Assembly: GCA_963817065.1 (NCBI GenBank) | Contig: CAWFMO010000002.1 | Span: 806,001-870,000 of the forward strand | DNA length: 64,000 nucleotides | Direction of reading: 5' to 3' | DNA from: CAWFMO01 sp963817065 | Lineage (GTDB): Bacteria; Actinomycetota; Thermoleophilia; Solirubrobacterales; 70-9 | Shown: piece after piece, positions 59,869 through 64,000 of the stretch | Numbering within the stretch: position 1 is the stretch's first letter | Layout: every line of letters starts with the position of its first letter | Notes under the pieces: generated by a model | Told to the model about the DNA's origin: nothing | Seen by the model: the letters and a program-made list of their open reading frames with translations, nothing else | The model's database searches: none | Program-made: the position numbers and the translations under genes

Positions 59869-61221
59869 TCATGCGAAGCGGCGTAGGGCGAGCCGTGCCA
59901 AAAGCCCGTAGACGCCGACCAGCGCCGCGAGGTGGAGCAGCGGCACGAGCAGGCTCGGTCCGGCGGAATCGAGCGCGCCCTGCATCGCGTCGAGCGCCGG
60001 CGCGAACGGGAACAGCGCGGTGACGACCTGGATCAGGTCGAAGACCGTCGGGCCGACGGTGCCCGAGGGGACGAGCGAGAGGAATGCGATCGGCAGCGAG
60101 ACCATGAACGCGAGCAGCGAGCTCGCGCGGACCTCGCGCGTCCCGGCGCCGATCGCGGCTCCGAGCGCCGCGAAGCCGGCGCCGCCGGCGAGGATCGCGA
60201 CGACGAAGAGCGGGAACCGCGCCCAGTCGAGGGAGACGAAGATCTGCATCCCGCCGAGCATCACGAGCGTGACCGCGAGCGCCGCGACGATCCCGAGCGC
60301 GACCTTCTCGGCGAGCAGCCCGACCCCGGAGACGAGGCCGCGGGTCAGGCGGCGGAAGGTGTTCTCCTCGCGCTCGAGCGCAAGCGATCCCGCGACGAGC
60401 AGCACGGTCACGAACATCAGCGTGATCGTCGCGGCGACCGAGATCGCGAAGCTGTCGAGCTCCGGCGTCGCTCCCGAGACGACCTCCTTCTCGACCGCGA
60501 TCGGCTCGGCGACCGACGCGAGCAGGTCGTCGGCGAGGTCGAGGTTCTGCTGCGCGAGGCGGGAGAACTCGATGATCTGGCGCAGCTGGGCGCGATCGGG
60601 ATCGCCCGCGGGAAGGTCGGCGGCGATGCTCTCGAGGATCTTCTGCGTGTTGACGAGCCCGAGGACGTTGAACGACTGGCCGAGGAAGTCGAACTCGCCG
60701 CCCTCGAGCAGCAGGTCGAGGTAGTCGAGCAGCGTCGTCGTGAACTGGGTCGAGACCTCGAGGTTGGCGCGGTTGATCAGCGACGTGATCCGGTCGTCGA
60801 CCAGCCGGCCCTTGACCGGATCCTCCTCGTTGACGATCACCTCGACCCTCGGCTGCTCGAACCCCGAGGTCGAGAGCGTCGAGCGCAGCTTCTCGACCAG
60901 GTCCTCGGGCAGGATCAGCGCCGCGAGCACCTCGCCGTCCTCGACCTTCTCGACCGCCTCGTCGCGGCTCGAGACCCGCACGCACTCGATCTCGTCGCAG
61001 AGCTGGTCGCGGGCGCTGTTCTCGTCGAACTCGTCGTCGCCGATGTTGAAGCTCTCGCCCGTCGGGACCTCGTTGAGGAACGCGACCCGCGGCTTCTCCG
61101 GCCCGCGCGAGAGCGCGAAGCCGACCAGCAACGCGATCACGATCGGGTAGATGATCAGCAGCGCCGTGACCAGCGGCGATCGGCGCAGGATCTGGAGGTC
61201 TTTCACCAGCAACCATTTCAT
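59869..61221 (-). CDS. ABC-2 type permease
   Basis: 450 residues. One N-terminal helix, a periplasmic domain of about 180 residues, then five C-terminal helices: the ABC2_membrane_3 type. SLALEREENTFRRLTRGLVS is the cytoplasmic coupling segment before the last bundle. It partners the ATPase encoded 31 bases upstream (at 61253). Export of an unknown substrate. Confidence 0.88.
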   Translation of the reverse strand: MKWLLVKDLQILRRSPLVTALLIIYPIVIALLVGFALSRGPEKPRVAFLNEVPTGESFNIGDDEFDENSARDQLCDEIECVRVSSRDEAVEKVEDGEVLAALILPEDLVEKLRSTLSTSGFEQPRVEVIVNEEDPVKGRLVDDRITSLINRANLEVSTQFTTTLLDYLDLLLEGGEFDFLGQSFNVLGLVNTQKILESIAADLPAGDPDRAQLRQIIEFSRLAQQNLDLADDLLASVAEPIAVEKEVVSGATPELDSFAISVAATITLMFVTVLLVAGSLALEREENTFRRLTRGLVSGVGLLAEKVALGIVAALAVTLVMLGGMQIFVSLDWARFPLFVVAILAGGAGFAALGAAIGAGTREVRASSLLAFMVSLPIAFLSLVPSGTVGPTVFDLIQVVTALFPFAPALDAMQGALDSAGPSLLVPLLHLAALVGVYGLLARLALRRFA

Positions 61222-61252
61222 TGCCGCTGTCCCCCAACCGCTACCTGCTCCA

Positions 61253-62020
61253 TCAGTGCCCCCGATGCGCGAGGAAGGCGACGAAGGCGCGCTCGAAGTC
61301 CCCGCGGGCGCCGCCGCGCTTGCCGGCGTCCTTGGCGACCGCGGCGTGGAACTGGCGCGAGGTGCCGTCGAAGAGCCGCTCGCCGTCGGCGAGAACGAGC
61401 AGCCGGTCGCCCTGGTGCTCGGCCTCGTGGATGTGGTGGGTCGAGAAGATCACGGTCGTCCCCTCGCCGGCTAGCCCGGTGACGAACTCCCAGAGCCGCT
61501 CGCGCTGGCCCGGGTCGAGCCCGGCGCTCGGCTCGTCGAGCAGCAGGACCTCGGGCCGCGAGAGCAGGCCGATCGCGATGTTGACGCGCTGGCGGTTGCC
61601 GCCTGATAGCTCGCCGATCGGGTCGTCGCGGCGATCCCCGAGCCCGGTCTGGTCGAGCATCCGCTCGACCGTCGCCTCGACGTCGTCGACCTCCTCGAGC
61701 CGCGCGAAGAGGCGCAGGTTCTCGGCGACCGTCAGCCGCTGGTAGACGGCGGCGCCCTGGGGGACCCAGCCGACCTCGCCCGCCTCGCGGCTGATCGCGC
61801 CGGAGTCGGGCTTGATCACGCCGGCAAGGATCGAGAGCAGCGTCGTCTTGCCGGCTCCGTTGGGGCCGATGATCGCGAGCAGCTCGCCGCGCCGGGCCTC
61901 GAAGCTGACGCCCTTCAGCGCCTCGCGGTCTCCGTAGCTCTTGCGCAGCTCGCTGACCTCGAGCACCACCCGCGGCTCCGAGCGCGGTTTCCGCCGCGGC
62001 TGCTTCGACGTCGCTGCCAT
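61253..62020 (-). CDS. ABC transporter ATP-binding protein
   Basis: 255 residues. Walker A GPNGAGKTT, signature LSGGNRQR, Walker B VLLLDEPSAGLD and switch His in STHHIHEAEH. ATG 62020 gives a short basic N-terminus; the frame stays open upstream opposite the next gene. It works with the permease encoded downstream. It is divergent from the YmdB-like gene. Confidence 0.9.
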   Translation of the reverse strand: MAATSKQPRRKPRSEPRVVLEVSELRKSYGDREALKGVSFEARRGELLAIIGPNGAGKTTLLSILAGVIKPDSGAISREAGEVGWVPQGAAVYQRLTVAENLRLFARLEEVDDVEATVERMLDQTGLGDRRDDPIGELSGGNRQRVNIAIGLLSRPEVLLLDEPSAGLDPGQRERLWEFVTGLAGEGTTVIFSTHHIHEAEHQGDRLLVLADGERLFDGTSRQFHAAVAKDAGKRGGARGDFERAFVAFLAHRGH

Positions 62021-62047
62021 GGGGCGAGAAGATAGGCTGCCGCGGCG

Positions 62048-62827
62048 ATGCGGGTGCTGTTCATCGCCGACGTGGTCGGCAAACCGGGAACGCGCGGCCT
62101 CAAGGCCGCGATGCCGAATCTGCGCGAGACCCACTCCCCGGACGTCGTGATCGTCAACGCCGAGAACTCGGCCGGCGGGGTCGGCGTCACCGAGGACTCG
62201 GCGGCCGGGCTGTTCGCCGCCGGCGCCGACCTGCTGACGACCGGCAACCACGTCTACCGCCACCGCGACGCCTACGAGTACATCGACCGCGAGCAGCGGC
62301 TCGTGCGACCGGCCAACTACCCGGCGGGCAACCCGGGTCGCGGCAGCATGGTCGTCGAGGTCGCCGGCAAGCGGCTCGGTGTCCTCAACCTCAGCGGCTC
62401 GCTGCACCTGACGGTCGAGCGCTCGCCGTTCGCCGTCGCCGACGCCGAGCTCGAGAAGCTCGCCGGCGAGGCCGACGCCATCGTCGTCGACTTCCACGCC
62501 GAGGTCACGAGCGAGAAGGTCGCGATGGGCTGGCACCTCGAGGGCCGCGTCGCCGCGGTCTTCGGCACCCACACCCACGTCCCCTCTGCCGACGCGCGGG
62601 TGCTGCCCGGCGGCACCGCGGTGATCACCGACGCCGGGATGACCGGCTCGCGGGCCGGGGTCCTCGGGGTCAAGAAGGAGGGCGCGCTGAAGGGTTTCCG
62701 GTCGCAGATGCCGGTCCGCTTCGAGACCGCCGACGAGGACATCTGGGTCGAGGGCGCGAGCGTCGAGATCGGCGACGACGGCCGCGCGGTCTCGATCGAG
62801 CAGGTGATGATCCCGGTCCCCGCCTGA
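62048..62827 (+). CDS. YmdB-family calcineurin-like metallophosphoesterase
   Basis: 259 residues. FIADVVGKPGTRGL (metal Asp), NAENSAGGVGVT (Glu/Asn), TTGNHVYRH and FHAEVTSEK, FGTHTHVPSAD carry the two-metal site. YmdB enzymes hydrolyse 2',3'- and 3',5'-cyclic nucleotides and influence development and RNA turnover. The nearby nucleotide cyclase gene (63466-64000) is a possible functional partner. Confidence 0.9.
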   Translation: MRVLFIADVVGKPGTRGLKAAMPNLRETHSPDVVIVNAENSAGGVGVTEDSAAGLFAAGADLLTTGNHVYRHRDAYEYIDREQRLVRPANYPAGNPGRGSMVVEVAGKRLGVLNLSGSLHLTVERSPFAVADAELEKLAGEADAIVVDFHAEVTSEKVAMGWHLEGRVAAVFGTHTHVPSADARVLPGGTAVITDAGMTGSRAGVLGVKKEGALKGFRSQMPVRFETADEDIWVEGASVEIGDDGRAVSIEQVMIPVPA

Positions 62828-62850
62828 CCCTCGCGGCTACCGTATGGGGC

Positions 62851-63465
62851 GTGGCCAAAGAGCGACTCCCGAACTCCGCTCACACTTCACGGCCGTGGCG
62901 GATCCACGAGCTGACAGGGGACTTCCGGGTCGAGGACGTCTGGGCGCTGCCGACGCCCGGCGGCCGGGCTGACGAGTTCCCGCGGCTGGTCGAGGCGTTC
63001 GCCGCCGGCGATCCGGAGCAGGGCAACTCGCGGGCGGTCCGGGCGCTGTTCGCGATCCGCTGGAAGCTCGGAAAGCTGTTCGGCTGGGACGACGCGGACG
63101 ACGGCGTCGGCTCGAGGGTGCCGACGCTTCGCGACCGGCTGCCGGCCGATCTCCGCGACGCCCCCGCCGGGCCGGAGTTCGACTCGCTTCCGTTCAGCTC
63201 GCTCTACATGCTCGACGACGAGTGGGCGGCCGAGATCGCCAACAAGACGATGCACGGGGTGATGCACATCGGCTGGGTCGCGGACGGGAGCGGCGGCTAC
63301 GGCGGCCAGATGGCCGTCCTCGTCAAGCCGAACGGGGTCTTCGGGAGTGCCTACATGGCGGCGATCAGGCCGTTTCGCCACCTGCTCGTCTACCCGCGGA
63401 TGCTGCGCCAGATCGAGCGCGAGTGGCTGACGCGCGACGACGCGCCCACGCCCGCGCGGGCGTAG
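62851..63465 (+). CDS. DUF2867 family protein
   Basis: 204 residues. FRVEDVWALPTPGGRADEFPRLVEAF at the N-terminus, KLGKLFGWDD, then the DUF2867-like SLYMLDDEWAAEIANKTMHGVMHIGW and VKPNGVFGSAYMAAIRPFRHLLVYP. Family proteins often follow SDR or lipid-modifying genes, without proven function. GTG start 62851. The stop is next to the stop of the convergent cyclase gene. Confidence 0.82.
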   Translation: MAKERLPNSAHTSRPWRIHELTGDFRVEDVWALPTPGGRADEFPRLVEAFAAGDPEQGNSRAVRALFAIRWKLGKLFGWDDADDGVGSRVPTLRDRLPADLRDAPAGPEFDSLPFSSLYMLDDEWAAEIANKTMHGVMHIGWVADGSGGYGGQMAVLVKPNGVFGSAYMAAIRPFRHLLVYPRMLRQIEREWLTRDDAPTPARA

Positions 63466-64000
63466 CTACAGCTTCGGGTCTGTGAAGACCTTGATCCCGT
63501 GGGCGCGGCCGCGGACCGGCATCTCCTCGACGAAGTCGAGCTCGTCCATCGAGCCGTGCAGGCGCTGGCGCGTCGACTCGGCGACGAACAGCGAGTGCGG
63601 CGTGCCCTTGGTCATCCCCTCGAGGCGAGCCGAGGTGTTGACGGTGTCGCCGATCGCGGTGTAGTCGAGGCGGCGCTCGGAGCCGACCATCCCGACCATC
63701 ACCGGGCCGCTGTTGAGCCCGACCCCCATCCGGAAAGGGTCGGTGTCCTTCTTGGCCTCGGCGACCCATGCGTTGAATGCCTCGAGCCGCGATCCGAGCA
63801 TCTCGCGCGCGGCGCGCAGCGCGCGCTCGGCGTGGTCGTCCTGCTCGATCGGCGCCCCGAAGACGGCCATGATCCCGTCGCCGATGAAGGCCGAGAGCGT
63901 GCCGCCGTTGTTGAGGATCGCCTCGGTCATCTCGGTCAGGTACCTGTTGAGGATCTCGATCACCTCCTCCGGAGGCCTCGATTCCGAGAAGGTCGTGAAG
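63466..64000 (-). CDS. Class III adenylate/guanylate cyclase (C-terminal part, runs off the window)
   Basis: About 178 residues are visible. FTTFSESRPPEEVIEILNRYL is followed by GGTLSAFIGDGIMAVFGAP (second metal Asp), GVGLNSGPVMVGMVGSERRLDYTAIGDTVNTSARLE (ribose/purine-binding and dimer region) and a C-terminal FVEEMPVRGRAHGIKVF. The start and any sensor domains are beyond the right edge. It makes cAMP or cGMP. The base-specifying residues lie partly in the missing part. Confidence 0.9.
   Translation of the reverse strand, partial: FTTFSESRPPEEVIEILNRYLTEMTEAILNNGGTLSAFIGDGIMAVFGAPIEQDDHAERALRAAREMLGSRLEAFNAWVAEAKKDTDPFRMGVGLNSGPVMVGMVGSERRLDYTAIGDTVNTSARLEGMTKGTPHSLFVAESTRQRLHGSMDELDFVEEMPVRGRAHGIKVFTDPKL

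Overview
The window is a chromosomal segment of a very GC-rich (roughly 70% by eye), densely coding bacterium. Gene content points to a deep-branching actinobacterium of the Thermoleophilia/Solirubrobacterales type. The evidence is actinobacterial-style GT-C mannosyltransferase paralogues, a TreT plus GT20 trehalose pair, TatA/TatC, many GTG/TTG starts in overlapping GTGA/ATGA junctions, secreted proteins with Lys/Arg/Cys-rich tails, and a split b6f-type menaquinol:cytochrome c complex rather than the fused actinobacterial QcrB. The placement is inference from the genes; no 16S gene is present.

Layout. 1-8.6 kb: secreted proteins of unknown role, a SAM hydroxide adenosyltransferase, BirA, a large DEAH helicase that overlaps birA tail to tail, and a TlpA-like lipoprotein. 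8.6-13.5 kb: NfeD/slipin pair, then GNAT and GalT genes broken by four single-base shifts, small envelope proteins and tRNA-Arg(CCT). 13.5-23 kb: pyrE, an epimerase, an L,D-transpeptidase, an ABC exporter, an RDD-CPBP fusion, a HAD hydrolase, MscS and a class A PBP. 23-36.5 kb: three GT-C glycosyltransferases, ThiL, a degenerate M28 membrane protein, a two-component system followed by HtrA (envelope stress unit), an IMPase-like phosphatase, TreT and a GT20 synthase. 36.5-41.5 kb: the replication/ribosome block rpsF-ssb-rpsR-rplI-dnaB plus a DnaC-like ATPase. 41.5-50.7 kb: TrxB-like enzyme, CAP protein, PurA, a lower-GC two-gene patch, secreted and membrane proteins, tRNA-Lys(CTT), TatC, TatA and Dcd. 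50.7-56 kb: ferritin-like Tat substrates, then a menaquinone and respiration set (polyprenyl diphosphate synthase, UbiE/MenG, cytochrome b6-type subunit, subunit IV fused to cytochrome c, Rieske). 56-64 kb: heme genes hemL, a fused AhbA-AhbB-like siroheme decarboxylase and hemB, an ABC exporter, YmdB-like phosphodiesterase, DUF2867 protein and a partial class III nucleotide cyclase.

The most striking signal is a short palindromic element present four times (about 4.2, 10.4, 52.5 and 59.4 kb). Each copy lies inside a conserved housekeeping gene (birA, galT, polyprenyl diphosphate synthase, hemB), on the sense strand and in the same reading frame. Each encodes PGREAEEA or a close variant at a position where these families normally have a short loop. 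Each folds into the same hairpin with a GAA loop, an internal loop and a conserved C/A mismatch, and the stem bases change in compensating pairs between copies. It looks like a protein-coding mobile palindrome, comparable in kind to Rickettsia palindromic elements.

Other points of interest are two apparent AUA start codons (hemL and a lipoprotein) in ATAA stop/start overlaps, two likely CUG starts, a structured region before rpsF and a perfect hairpin before rpsR, a very long Pro/Ala/Glu tail on ribosomal protein S6, and Lys-rich tails shared by unrelated secreted proteins.
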